Shown: positions 49,319 through 57,544 of the stretch, in pieces
Layout of the letters: each line of letters opens with the position of its first letter
Position numbering within the stretch: position 1 is the first letter of the stretch
Assembly: GCA_934476315.1 (NCBI GenBank)
Contig: CAKSNQ010000006.1
Span: 1 to 61,786, forward strand
Reading direction: 5' to 3'
Origin: an uncultured Eubacteriales bacterium
GTDB taxonomy: Bacteria; Bacillota; Clostridia; Oscillospirales; CAG-272
Length of the DNA stretch: 61,786 nucleotides
Translations under genes and position numbers: made by a program
Notes under the pieces: generated by a model
The model's input: the letters and a program-made list of their open reading frames with translations, nothing else
What the model was told of the DNA's origin: nothing
The model's database searches: none

Positions 49319-50065
49319 TCAGTGCTGTCCGAACTCGTCGGTCGCCTTGAACTGCCAGTGCGGCGCGGCGTCCTCGACGGGATACCCGGTCTTGACCGGA
49401 CGGACATAGTAAACTGCGTTGTGAATGATCTTCTGCACATTTTCATTGTAGAAGGAGGGACAGGTCTCGTGTCCCGGCTGGAAGTAGAAGATTTTTCCCG
49501 CGCTCCGGCGGAATACCACGCCACTGCGCAGGATGAAGCCGTCCTCGAACCAGCTGGTGAACACCACCTCGTCCGGCTCGGCGATGTAGAACGGCTCGGC
49601 ATACAATTCCTCGTCATCCAGGCAGAAGTGCGAGGAGATCCCTGCGGCGATGGGGTGCGTCGGATTGAGATTCCAGACGATCTCTTTCTGATTGCGTCCC
49701 CACGAGAGGTTGCCGGAGGTTCCGACGACCGCGCGGAAGACCTTGGAATGGTGGGCGGAGTGCAGGGCGACCAGACCCATCTGCCCGAGGTAAATGCGCT
49801 TCTGAATACGCGCGACCAGCGCGTCGTCCACCAGATGGTGCTTCATGTGTCCCCACCAGATCAAAACATCGGTGTTGCTGAGCACCTCGTCGGGCAGACC
49901 CTGGTCGGGGTCGTCCAGCGTGGCGTAGGTGATCTCCAGATTTTCGTCGCGCGAGAGAAATTTTCCGATTGCGCCGTGGATGCCGTCGGGGTAGAGCGCG
50001 CGGACCGCGGCGTCCTGCTTTTCATGATAGAATTCGTTCCAGACAGTGACTCTGAGCTTTTCCAT
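49319..50065 (-). CDS. ThuA-domain protein
   Basis: A 248-residue cytoplasmic protein of the ThuA (trehalose utilisation) family, a class I glutamine-amidotransferase-like fold without the catalytic cysteine. Landmarks are VTVWNEFYHEKQD, a DVLIWWGHMKHHLV strand-loop, GLVALHSAHHSKVF, the segment HPIAAGI and WFEDGFILRSG followed by GKIFYFQPGHE. ThuA proteins often occur with Gfo/Idh/MocA oxidoreductases and sugar-isomerase-like TIM barrels; here such genes lie on the other side of the AraC regulator. The precise reaction is not established in general. A promoter lies at 50140-50168. Confidence 0.9.
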   Translation of the reverse strand: MEKLRVTVWNEFYHEKQDAAVRALYPDGIHGAIGKFLSRDENLEITYATLDDPDQGLPDEVLSNTDVLIWWGHMKHHLVDDALVARIQKRIYLGQMGLVALHSAHHSKVFRAVVGTSGNLSWGRNQKEIVWNLNPTHPIAAGISSHFCLDDEELYAEPFYIAEPDEVVFTSWFEDGFILRSGVVFRRSAGKIFYFQPGHETCPSFYNENVQKIIHNAVYYVRPVKTGYPVEDAAPHWQFKATDEFGQH

Positions 50066-50139
50066 CGCAGTTCTCCTTTTTGTTGTTTGTCAGTGAATGT
50101 TAACCGGGCGTGATACCGCTATGTCGCGGATTCAATTAC

Positions 50140-50168
50140 AGTATAGTACAAAAGTTGCGCGCAAACAA
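50140..50168 (-). promoter_or_regulatory. Promoter of the ThuA gene
   Basis: On the minus strand TTGTTT, 17-base spacer and TATACT, about 75 bases before the start codon. Confidence 0.6.
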
Positions 50169-50200
50169 GACAAAAATCCGTGAAAGGCAGACAAATATTG

Positions 50201-51043
50201 TCAACTTTGTTCCTTTTCCGTCTCCGTGGGGGCGGTGCCGAAGTACTTGCGGTACTGGCGGTAGAACGAGGAATAGTCGCGGAAGCCGCACTCACCCGCG
50301 ACGGCGGTGGCGCTTTTGCCCTCCTTCAGGAGGGAATTTGCCGTTTGCAGGCGCTTGCGCAGAACGTAGTCCCACAGCGAGGAGCCGGTGGTCTGCCGGA
50401 AAACGCGGTTGAGGTAGGAGCGGCTGAAGAAAAATTCCGACTCAAAGATCTCCAGCCCGCTCAGCTCGGTCAGATGCAGGTCGATGTAGGTCAGCATCCG
50501 CCCGACAAGATCGGTGTCGGTGGGTAGTGGGAGCGGCGGCGAAACAAAGGTGGGGGTGGGGCAGTTGTCGGCGGGGTCGGCAGCAACCTCGCGCAGAAGC
50601 AGTCGGAGCGCGGCGGTCACGGTTTCGTCGGGGGCGACCTCGAAGAACGCCGGTGTGCAGAGCCGCTCGATCAGAAGCCGCGACAGGCGGTGATGCTCGC
50701 CCTCCAGCGAGCGGTAGATGGCGACGTCATCCTCCCCCTCGGAGGCGGCGGTGAGCAGAGACGGCGGCGTTTCCCCGAAAAGCGAGGTGTCAAAATGAAC
50801 GACCAGCCGCTCATAGGTCTTTGTGCGATCCACGAACATCTGATGCCGCCGCCCCGGTCGGATGAGCAGAAGCGAGTGGGGAAAAAGCGGAAAGTTGCGG
50901 TTTTCCACACACTGGCACCCGCTTCCGGACAAAAAGCAGTACAGCTCCCAGAGCCTGTGGGAGTGAATGGGATAGTCCGAGGGGATTCCCGTGCGGGTGT
51001 GTGTTACAGTCAAAAGGGAAGTGGATGAAATGTAGCTGAGCAT
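50201..51043 (-). CDS. AraC-family transcriptional regulator
   Basis: A 280-residue regulator. The N-terminal part (about 1-100) is a cupin-like effector domain (YPIHSHRLWELYCFLSG, LLLIRPGRRHQMF), and the C-terminal about 95 residues form two HTH motifs with the family pattern FFFSRSYLNRVFRQTTGSSL, DYVLRKRLQTANSLL, SATAVAGECGFRDYSSFYRQ and FGTAPTE. The start is ATG 51043 behind AAGGAGG; the frame open to 51100 has a GTG but no better site. It is divergent from the mannonate dehydratase operon, whose promoter region carries direct repeats that would suit this protein. It probably activates that operon in response to a sugar acid. Confidence 0.92.
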   Translation of the reverse strand: MLSYISSTSLLTVTHTRTGIPSDYPIHSHRLWELYCFLSGSGCQCVENRNFPLFPHSLLLIRPGRRHQMFVDRTKTYERLVVHFDTSLFGETPPSLLTAASEGEDDVAIYRSLEGEHHRLSRLLIERLCTPAFFEVAPDETVTAALRLLLREVAADPADNCPTPTFVSPPLPLPTDTDLVGRMLTYIDLHLTELSGLEIFESEFFFSRSYLNRVFRQTTGSSLWDYVLRKRLQTANSLLKEGKSATAVAGECGFRDYSSFYRQYRKYFGTAPTETEKEQS

Positions 51044-51437
51044 GAGATGAAGCCTCCTTTTTGGGCAATGCCGCGTAACCGAGAACGACAAACGGCACAC
51101 TTGCTTGCGCCTTTTCTGTCATACTTCACAAAAATTCCGGCGGTAGCGCGACGACTGCCCGCGGATTTTTGTGTTGTCTGACGAAAAATCCGACTGCGCC
51201 GTTGTACCATCCGAATGACGCGGTGTTCCCCCGAAACGGTCCCGTGTCCGACCGCCCGCGCACGGGCGCGCTGCGAATGGCGACGTCGATTTTGAACCTT
51301 GCCCTATTGTACCATATTTGTCTCACTTTTGCAATACCCGATGTCTCTTTTTTGCAATCTTTCCGCCGAAAAAATGATGTATAATACAATCAGTTCCCCG
51401 CATGTCGGAAGATACATAATAAAGGAGAAACCACGCG
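51044..51437. promoter_or_regulatory. Divergent control region between araC-type gene and uxuA
   Basis: This 394-base gap contains no gene. TTTTGCAAT occurs as a direct repeat (51327-51335 and 51350-51358), 23 bases apart, typical of AraC-protein operators. TATAAT for the uxuA operon is at 51380-51385 with no proper -35, as expected for an activated promoter. On the minus strand TTGCAA and TACAAT with a 17-base spacer (51306-51334) form a promoter for the regulator, overlapping the first repeat. TTGTACCAT occurs at 51202-51210 and 51307-51315. Confidence 0.6.
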
Positions 51438-52487
51438 ATGAAAATGACTTTTCGTCATTATGGACCGGGCGACCCGGTCACGCTGGAGCAGATCTCGCAG
51501 ATTCCTGTCATCCGTTCCATCGTGTCCGCCGTGTACGACGTCCCGGCGGGCGGCGTCTGGAGCCGTGAGAGCATCGCCGCAGTCAAGGACGCCGCGGCGG
51601 CGCACGGGCTGGCGTTCGAGGTCGTCGAAAGCGTTCCTGTTCCCGAACAGATCAAGCTGGGCGACCCCGGTGCCAACGAGCTGATTGACCACTACTGCGA
51701 AAACGTCCGGAGACTGGGCGAGGCGGGTGTCAAGTGCATCTGCTATAACTTCATGCCGGTGTTCGACTGGCTCCGCAGTGAGATGGAGCACCCCGCGCCC
51801 GACGGCTCCAACAGCCTGGCATACGATGAGAAAACCGTACTTGCCATGAACCCGCTCACGGGAGAATTGTCCCTGCCCGGCTGGGATGAGAGCTATACCA
51901 AGGATCAGCTTCGCGGCTTGCTCGCCCGCTATGAAAGCGTCAGCGAGGAAAAACTGTGGGGCAACCTGCAAACGTTCCTTGAGGCGGTCATTCCCGTCGC
52001 GCACGAGGCAGGCGTCAACATGGCGATTCACCCGGACGATCCGCCCTGGGGCATTTTCGGACTCCCCCGCATCATTACCTGCGAGAAGAATCTCGACCGC
52101 TTTTTGAAGCTGGTCGATATGCCGGAAAACGGTCTGACCTTCTGCACCGGCTCGCTCGGCGCCTCGACGGACAACGATTTGGTGAAAATGGCGGAGAAAT
52201 TCGCCGACCGCATCCACTTCGCGCACATCCGCAACATTCTGCGGACGGGAGAGCGGCAGTTCCACGAGGTCGCGCACCCCACCGACTGCGGCTCGCTGGA
52301 CATTTACGGCATCGTTAAGGCACTGCACCGCGGCGGATTTGACGGCTATATGCGTCCCGACCACGGCAGAATGATCTGGGGCGAGCGCGGCAGATACGGC
52401 TACGGACTTTACGACCGCGCGCTGGGCGCGATGTACCTGTCCGGACTGTGGGAAGCCATCGTCAAGGACGAGGCGTGCCCCCACTGA
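51438..52487 (+). CDS. uxuA: Mannonate dehydratase
   Basis: A 349-residue enzyme that dehydrates D-mannonate to 2-keto-3-deoxygluconate in hexuronate breakdown. The family sequence is evident: MTFRHYGPGDPVTLEQI, YDVPAGGVW, FEVVESVPVPEQIKLG, CYNFMPVFDW, MAIHPDDPPWGIFGLPRI, FCTGSLGAS, HFAHIRN and GYMRPDHGR, including the metal-binding His/Cys/Asp residues of the UxuA barrel. Length (about 350-390) is normal. It is the first gene of a five-gene operon, with RBS AAAGGAGAA before ATG 51438, and sits opposite an AraC-type regulator. The next gene encodes the oxidoreductase that would supply mannonate from fructuronate. Confidence 0.95.
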   Translation: MKMTFRHYGPGDPVTLEQISQIPVIRSIVSAVYDVPAGGVWSRESIAAVKDAAAAHGLAFEVVESVPVPEQIKLGDPGANELIDHYCENVRRLGEAGVKCICYNFMPVFDWLRSEMEHPAPDGSNSLAYDEKTVLAMNPLTGELSLPGWDESYTKDQLRGLLARYESVSEEKLWGNLQTFLEAVIPVAHEAGVNMAIHPDDPPWGIFGLPRIITCEKNLDRFLKLVDMPENGLTFCTGSLGASTDNDLVKMAEKFADRIHFAHIRNILRTGERQFHEVAHPTDCGSLDIYGIVKALHRGGFDGYMRPDHGRMIWGERGRYGYGLYDRALGAMYLSGLWEAIVKDEACPH

Positions 52488-52520
52488 ACCCGACTTTGAT
52501 CGGAGAAAGGATAGAAACAT

Positions 52521-53357
52521 ATGGAAGCAATGAAAGAAAAGGTTTGCGTCGTCACAGGCGCGGGCGGCGTTCTCTGCTCGGCGTTTGCCGAGGACATGGC
52601 GAAGAACGGCTACAAGGTCGCGCTTCTGGACATCAATGAGGAGGCGGCGCAGGCGGTTGCCGATCGCATCAACGCCCGGGGCTTTACCGCACGGGCATAC
52701 AAGACCAACGTGCTGGACCGCGCCGTGGTGGAGGAAGTCCACGCCAAGGTGCTGGCGGACCTCGGAAAGTGCACTGTCCTGATTAACGGTGCGGGCGGAA
52801 ACAACCCGCGTGCGACGACCGCGCACGAGACGTTCGAGGCGGGCGACGAGAACCGGGATGACATCCTGACGTTCTTCAACCTGGATAAGGCGGGGTTTGA
52901 CTTCGTGTTCGACCTCAATATCAAGGGCGTGCTCCTGCCCACGCAGGTGTTTGCCCGCGACATGATCGGCGAGAGCGGTTGCTCCATCATCAATATCTCC
53001 TCTATGAACGCGTTCACGCCGCTGACCAAAATCCCGGCGTACAGCGCCGCCAAGGCGGGCGTTTCCAACTTCACCCAGTGGCTGGCAGTGCACTTCGCCG
53101 GCGCCGGCATCCGCGTCAATGCGATCGCCCCCGGCTTCTTCGCCACCAACCAGAACCGCGCCCTCCTGTTCAACCCCGACGGAACGCCCACCGCGCGCAC
53201 CGGCAAGATTCTTGCCGCAACGCCCATGGGACGCTTCGGCGAGGCGGAGGAATTGCTCGGTGCCCTGGAATTTCTGACCGACCCGACAAAAGCCGGCTTC
53301 GTGACCGGCGTGGTTCTGCCGGTGGACGGCGGCTTCTCGGCGTATTCCGGCGTGTGA
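52521..53357 (+). CDS. SDR oxidoreductase, probable D-mannonate oxidoreductase
   Basis: A 278-residue short-chain dehydrogenase/reductase. The cofactor site is TGAGGVLC (12-19), a slight variant of TGxxxGxG, with DIN at the end of strand 2 suggesting NAD(H). The catalytic triad is S160/S161, Y174 and K178 (YSAAK). The extended loop around 95-125 (NNPRATTAHETFEAGDENRD) is characteristic of fructuronate reductases of the YjmF/UxuB SDR type. Placed directly after uxuA, it should interconvert D-fructuronate and D-mannonate. RBS GAAAGGA precedes ATG 52521. Confidence 0.85.
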   Translation: MEAMKEKVCVVTGAGGVLCSAFAEDMAKNGYKVALLDINEEAAQAVADRINARGFTARAYKTNVLDRAVVEEVHAKVLADLGKCTVLINGAGGNNPRATTAHETFEAGDENRDDILTFFNLDKAGFDFVFDLNIKGVLLPTQVFARDMIGESGCSIINISSMNAFTPLTKIPAYSAAKAGVSNFTQWLAVHFAGAGIRVNAIAPGFFATNQNRALLFNPDGTPTARTGKILAATPMGRFGEAEELLGALEFLTDPTKAGFVTGVVLPVDGGFSAYSGV

Positions 53358-53387
53358 TGCGCAACAAGGATACTTTGGAGGTAACTT

Positions 53388-54236
53388 ATGGATAACAGAT
53401 TTCAGCTCTGTGCTTTCGCGGACGAGGCGGGTCCTACGCTGACCGAGCAGATCGCCGCGATGAAAGAAAACGGTATCCCTTACCTGGAGATGCGCGGCGT
53501 GGATCGCAAGAACGTCGCCGCTCTGACCGGGGCGGAAGCCAAGTCGATCCGCGCGCGGATGGACGACGCCGGACTTGCGGTCTGGTCGCTCGGCTCCCCC
53601 GCCGGAAAGACTCAGATCACCGATGACTTCTCCGTGGACGAGGAGTCCTTCAAGAACTTGCTTGAGGTCGCCGACATCACGGGTGCCAAGTGCATCCGCC
53701 TGTTCAGCTTCTACGGCACGAACGGCAAGGATGAGTATTTCGATGAGGTCTGCCGCCGCCTGAACCGTTTTGTCGAGCTGGCAAAGGGTCATGACGTGGT
53801 TCTGTGCCACGAGAACGAGAAGGCGATCTACGGCGATACCGCCGCGCGTTGCGCGAAGATTCTTGAGGCAGTGCCGCAGCTCAGGGCAGTCTATGACCCC
53901 GCCAACTTCCTGCAGTGCGACGAGGAAACGCTCGCGGCGTGGGACGCCATCGAGCCCCACATCTACTACATGCACATCAAGGACTGCGCCGAGGGCGGAC
54001 GCGTCGTTCCTCCCGGCGAGGGACAGGGCAAGCTCCCCGAACTGCTTTCCCGCTTTGCCAAGCGCGGCGGCGGCGTCCTGACGCTGGAGCCGCACCTGAC
54101 CGAGTTCATCGGACTGTCCGCACTGGAGGTCGAGGGCGAGAAGAGCGTTGTCGGCGGCTACCATTTCGCCAACGGACGCGAAGCCTTTGACTGCGCGGTC
54201 AATTCGCTCAAGAAACTGATTGCCAACCTTGCGTGA
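53388..54236 (+). CDS. Sugar-phosphate isomerase/epimerase-like TIM barrel A
   Basis: A 282-residue protein of the xylose-isomerase-like (AP-endonuclease-2) fold. It opens QLCAFADEAGPTLTEQI, then PYLEMRGVD, and carries metal-site segments CHENEKAIYGD, AVYDPANFLQ, YMHIKDC and LEPHL. These place two Glu/Asp and His ligands as in sugar isomerases. The substrate is unknown; genes of this group often convert unusual keto-sugars in gut-bacterial catabolic loci. It is the third gene of the operon, with RBS GGAGGT, and a tandem repeat follows its stop. Confidence 0.85.
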   Translation: MDNRFQLCAFADEAGPTLTEQIAAMKENGIPYLEMRGVDRKNVAALTGAEAKSIRARMDDAGLAVWSLGSPAGKTQITDDFSVDEESFKNLLEVADITGAKCIRLFSFYGTNGKDEYFDEVCRRLNRFVELAKGHDVVLCHENEKAIYGDTAARCAKILEAVPQLRAVYDPANFLQCDEETLAAWDAIEPHIYYMHIKDCAEGGRVVPPGEGQGKLPELLSRFAKRGGGVLTLEPHLTEFIGLSALEVEGEKSVVGGYHFANGREAFDCAVNSLKKLIANLA

Positions 54237-54281
54237 CCGCATGAACTTGCGTGACCGCATGAACTTGCGTGATCACATGGA
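54228..54281. repeat. 18-bp tandem repeat
   Basis: Three units of CTTGCGTGACCGCATGAA begin at 54228, 54246 and 54264 (the third with four changes), and a partial fourth follows. The first unit includes the last codons and stop of TIM barrel A. Confidence 0.9.
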
Positions 54282-54345
54282 CTTGCGCAACGCGCGAGCC
54301 GCATATCGGTATTGATTGATAGGAATACGAAAGGGGAATCACAGG

Positions 54346-55116
54346 ATGAAAATCGGTGCACAGCTTTATACCCTGCGGGACTTCTGCAAAACCCCCGAAG
54401 CGCTCGACGAAACCCTCAAACGGGTCGCGGACACGGGCATGACCACCGTTCAGCTCTCGGGCGTCTGCGCATACGACCCGGACTGGATGGCGGAACGCCT
54501 GCGGGCGTACGGACTGACCGCGGACATCACGCATTTTGCGTTTGACCGCATCGTCGGCGAGCCGGAGGAAACCTCGGCGTTCCACAAAAAATTCAACTGC
54601 CGCTACATCGGACTCGGCATCATGCCGGAGACCTACTTCAAACCGTATACCATGGAAAAGCTGGACGCTTTCTTTGATCGTCTGCGCCCGGCAACCCGGG
54701 TGTTTGCCGAAAACGGGCAAAAATTCCTTTACCATAACCACCACTTTGAAATGGCAATGCTGGAGGGGAAAAGCGTGCTGTCGCATATCTGCGACGCTTT
54801 CCCCGCAAACGAACTGGGCATCACGGCGGACGTTTTCTGGATGCAGCACGCGGGCGAGGACCCCGTGCGCTGGCTCTATCGTCTGAGCGGCAGAGTGTCG
54901 TGCATCCATTTCAAGGACATGTCGCATAACGCGAACGGCGACATCATCATGGTCCCCAACGGTGAGGGTATCATGTACTACGATGCCATCCTGCGCGCCT
55001 GCGCCGATACGGGCGTGGAGCTTGGGTACATCGAGCAGGATAACTGCAACGGCGAGGACCCGTTCGACTGCATGCGCCGGAGCTATGAGTATTTCAAATC
55101 CCGCGGATTCCATTGA
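54346..55116 (+). CDS. Sugar-phosphate isomerase/epimerase-like TIM barrel B
   Basis: A 256-residue protein of the same fold as its upstream neighbour but of a different subgroup. It begins KIGAQLYTLRDFCKTPEAL, then TTVQLSGVCAYDP, and has the metal-site segments FLYHNHHFEM, ITADVFWMQHAG, SCIHFKDMS and LGYIEQDNC. The pattern YHNHHFE with DVFW..H..H and E is common in inosose/ketose isomerases linked to Gfo/Idh/MocA partners. The start is ATG 54346 with AAAGGGGA; an upstream ATG at 54316 has a poorer site. The MocA-type gene follows 86 bases later, consistent with a shared pathway. Confidence 0.85.
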   Translation: MKIGAQLYTLRDFCKTPEALDETLKRVADTGMTTVQLSGVCAYDPDWMAERLRAYGLTADITHFAFDRIVGEPEETSAFHKKFNCRYIGLGIMPETYFKPYTMEKLDAFFDRLRPATRVFAENGQKFLYHNHHFEMAMLEGKSVLSHICDAFPANELGITADVFWMQHAGEDPVRWLYRLSGRVSCIHFKDMSHNANGDIIMVPNGEGIMYYDAILRACADTGVELGYIEQDNCNGEDPFDCMRRSYEYFKSRGFH

Positions 55117-55202
55117 TTTCCGCGAAAATAAAGGTGACCGACCGCACGACCCGACGGGCGCGTCGGCGCGGTCAGCCAAAAGAACAGAAAGGATTTTACA
55201 TC

Positions 55203-56402
55203 ATGAAAAAAGTCAGACTCGGTATTATCGGCGTGGGTAACATGGGTTCCACCCACCTGACCAACATCCTGGACCGCAAGTGCCCGGAGATTGAGGTGAC
55301 CGCGGTTGCGGACATCGACGAGAGCCGCCTGGACCGCGCTCGCAACATGGTCAATCAGGCGCGCGAGAAGCACCCCGAAATTCCAGAAATCGCCACCTTT
55401 ACCGACGCGATGGAGCTGATTTCCTCCGGACAGGTGGACGCCATCATCGTCGCGGTGCCGCACTATGATCACCCCCGCTACTGCATCGCGGGACTTCAGG
55501 CTGGTCTGCACGTCATGAGCGAGAAGCCCGCCGGCGTTTACGGCAAGCAGGTGCGCGAGCTGATGGCAGAGGCAGATCGCCATCCGAACCAGCTCTACGC
55601 GCTGATGTTCAACCAGCGCACCAACCCCGTCTACCGCAAAATGCGCGAGATCGTGCAGAGCGGCGAGATGGGACGCATCCGCCGTTGCAACTGGCTCATT
55701 ACCAACTGGTATCGCCCGCAGGCATATTACGATTCCGGCTCGTGGCGTGCAACGTGGTCCGGCGAGGGCGGCGGCGTCCTGCTGAACCAGTGTCCGCACA
55801 ACCTCGATCTGTGGCAGTGGATCTGCGGCATGCCCTGCAAGGTCAGCGCGCATGCGCACTTCGGCAAGTGGCATGACATCGAGGTCGAGGACGACGTGAC
55901 GGCGTACGTCGAATATCCCAACGGTGCAACGGGCACGTTCATTACTTCGACGGCAGACGCTCCCGGAACCAACCGCTTTGAGATCGTTCTGGACGGCGGC
56001 ATGCTGATCTGCGACGGCAATACGCTGGTCATGAAGAAGCTGGATATGCTTGAGCCGGAGTTCTCCAAGACCAACACCGTTCCGTTCGCCTCTCCCAAGT
56101 GCGAGACCGTCACGGTCGATTGCACCGGTTGCGGCGATAACTCCCAGCACGTCGGTGTTCTGAACGCCTTTGCCGCCGCCATCCTGCGCGGTGAGCCGCT
56201 GATCGCGGACGGTCGCGAGGGCATCAACGGTCTGACGCTTTCCAACGCAATGCACCTGTCCACCTGGCTCGGTAAGGAGATCGAGCTTCCGATGGATGAC
56301 GAGTTGTACTGGAACGAGCTTCAGAAGCGCATCAAGACCTCGCGCCGCAAGGTCAATGTCAATTCCGTGATCGCCGATACCAAGGGCACCTACAATTCGT
56401 AA
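55203..56402 (+). CDS. Gfo/Idh/MocA family oxidoreductase
   Basis: A 399-residue NAD(P)-dependent dehydrogenase. The Rossmann start is VRLGIIGVGNMGSTHL with GVGNMG as nucleotide loop; AIIVAVPHYDHPRY and GLHVMSEKPAGVYG with the EKP motif complete the cofactor domain, and the catalytic H-bonding region is GGGVLLNQCPHNLDLWQWI. Substrate range is broad in this family (myo-inositol, glucose-derived sugars, keto-sugars). The position at the end of the operon after two isomerase-like barrels and mannonate dehydratase suggests oxidation of a sugar or sugar-acid before uronate breakdown. RBS AAAGGA precedes ATG 55203. A strong terminator follows. Confidence 0.9.
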   Translation: MKKVRLGIIGVGNMGSTHLTNILDRKCPEIEVTAVADIDESRLDRARNMVNQAREKHPEIPEIATFTDAMELISSGQVDAIIVAVPHYDHPRYCIAGLQAGLHVMSEKPAGVYGKQVRELMAEADRHPNQLYALMFNQRTNPVYRKMREIVQSGEMGRIRRCNWLITNWYRPQAYYDSGSWRATWSGEGGGVLLNQCPHNLDLWQWICGMPCKVSAHAHFGKWHDIEVEDDVTAYVEYPNGATGTFITSTADAPGTNRFEIVLDGGMLICDGNTLVMKKLDMLEPEFSKTNTVPFASPKCETVTVDCTGCGDNSQHVGVLNAFAAAILRGEPLIADGREGINGLTLSNAMHLSTWLGKEIELPMDDELYWNELQKRIKTSRRKVNVNSVIADTKGTYNS

Positions 56403-56425
56403 TCTCCGACGGATCTCCCATCCGT

Positions 56426-56475
56426 GCGCGGAGCCACACCTGCTTTTTGCGGGGGCGTGCTCCGCGCTTTTTTTT
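56426..56475 (+). terminator. Terminator of the uxuA operon
   Basis: GCGCGGAGC (56426-56434) pairs perfectly with GCTCCGCGC (56459-56467), followed by eight T. Confidence 0.93.
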
Positions 56476-56496
56476 GCAAAAAATTGTGCGCTCTTG

Positions 56497-56525
56497 TTGA
56501 CGCACTGCCCTATTCGTGCTATAAT
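56497..56525 (+). promoter_or_regulatory. Promoter of the transaminase gene
   Basis: TTGACG (56497-56502), a 17-base spacer and exact TATAAT (56520-56525). Confidence 0.88.
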
Positions 56526-56562
56526 GGAATGAGGATAGAATTGCCGCAGGGGAGGTCTTTGT

Positions 56563-57417
56563 ATGCGGAATCTGGGTTACTATAACGGTACGATCGGTCT
56601 CATCGAGGAAATGAAAGTCCCGATGATGGACCGGGGATTTTATTTTGGCGACGGTATTTACGACGCCGCATATTCGAGAAATCACATCATCTACGCGCTG
56701 GATGAACATATCAACCGCTTTTACGCGGGGCTGGCGCGGATGGAGATTGCGCAGCCGATGCCGCGGGAACAGCTCCGGGAGCTTCTGATCGATCTTGTCC
56801 GTAAGGTGGACGACGGAGAGCAGTTTGTCTACTGGCAGGCAACGCGCGGAAGCGCCCTGCGGGATCACGCCTTCCCGCCGCACGATGTCCCGTCCAACCT
56901 GGCGGTGATGCTGCGCCCCATGAAGATCAAGGACGTGTTTTACCCCATCCGGCTGGTCAGTGCCCCCGATAAGCGCTACCTGTATTGCAACACAAAGACG
57001 CTCAGCCTGCTTCCGAGCGTCCTGACGGCGGAGACCGCGCAGAGGGCCGGCGCGGATGAGTGTGTCATGCACCGCGACGGCAGAGTGACGGAGTGCTCCC
57101 ATTCCAATATTTCGATGCTTAAGGACGGCGTATTCATCACGCCGCCGTCGGATGAATACATTCTGGCGGGCGTGGGACGTGCCCATCTGCTTGCGGCGTG
57201 CGAGGTGCTGGGGATTCCCACGCAAATGCGCCCGTTCACCATGCAGGAATTGGCGGACGCGGATGAACTGATTGTGTCGAGCGCCGGGTCGCTTTGCCTG
57301 CGGGCGCTGGAACTGGACGGACATCCGGTCGGCGGCAAGGACGAGGCGACGCTGTTCCGCCTGCGCGACTACGTGTGGAACGACTGGATCCGGGTGACCG
57401 AGGAAAAGCCGGAATAA
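56563..57417 (+). CDS. Class IV aminotransferase, D-amino-acid transaminase type
   Basis: A 284-residue PLP enzyme of fold type IV. The catalytic lysine is K145 in LYCNTKTLSLLPSVL, the same number as in Bacillus D-amino-acid transaminase, and the class IV signature is ECVMHRDGRVTECSHSNIS. Length fits DAAT (about 283). It would make D-glutamate or D-alanine for peptidoglycan, though a branched-chain or aminodeoxychorismate lyase role cannot be fully ruled out. Own promoter at 56497 and RBS GGGGAGG. The region after it has no terminator, and a zinc-ribbon membrane protein gene follows. Confidence 0.82.
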   Translation: MRNLGYYNGTIGLIEEMKVPMMDRGFYFGDGIYDAAYSRNHIIYALDEHINRFYAGLARMEIAQPMPREQLRELLIDLVRKVDDGEQFVYWQATRGSALRDHAFPPHDVPSNLAVMLRPMKIKDVFYPIRLVSAPDKRYLYCNTKTLSLLPSVLTAETAQRAGADECVMHRDGRVTECSHSNISMLKDGVFITPPSDEYILAGVGRAHLLAACEVLGIPTQMRPFTMQELADADELIVSSAGSLCLRALELDGHPVGGKDEATLFRLRDYVWNDWIRVTEEKPE

Positions 57418-57544
57418 GCGCGGAAGCCTTGCCGACGGGAGGGCAGAGCGCGGAGCCGTGGGGCGAATAACGCGGATGAGCGATGAACGCCCCCCGAAAA
57501 CTCAAAAACGAAAACCGTGGAACGTATAAAGAGAGGAGATACCT

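Noticed and set aside
51390..54260. A 956-codon frame opposite uxuA and its neighbours
   Set aside because: Spans three well-recognised genes on the other strand and has no family motifs.
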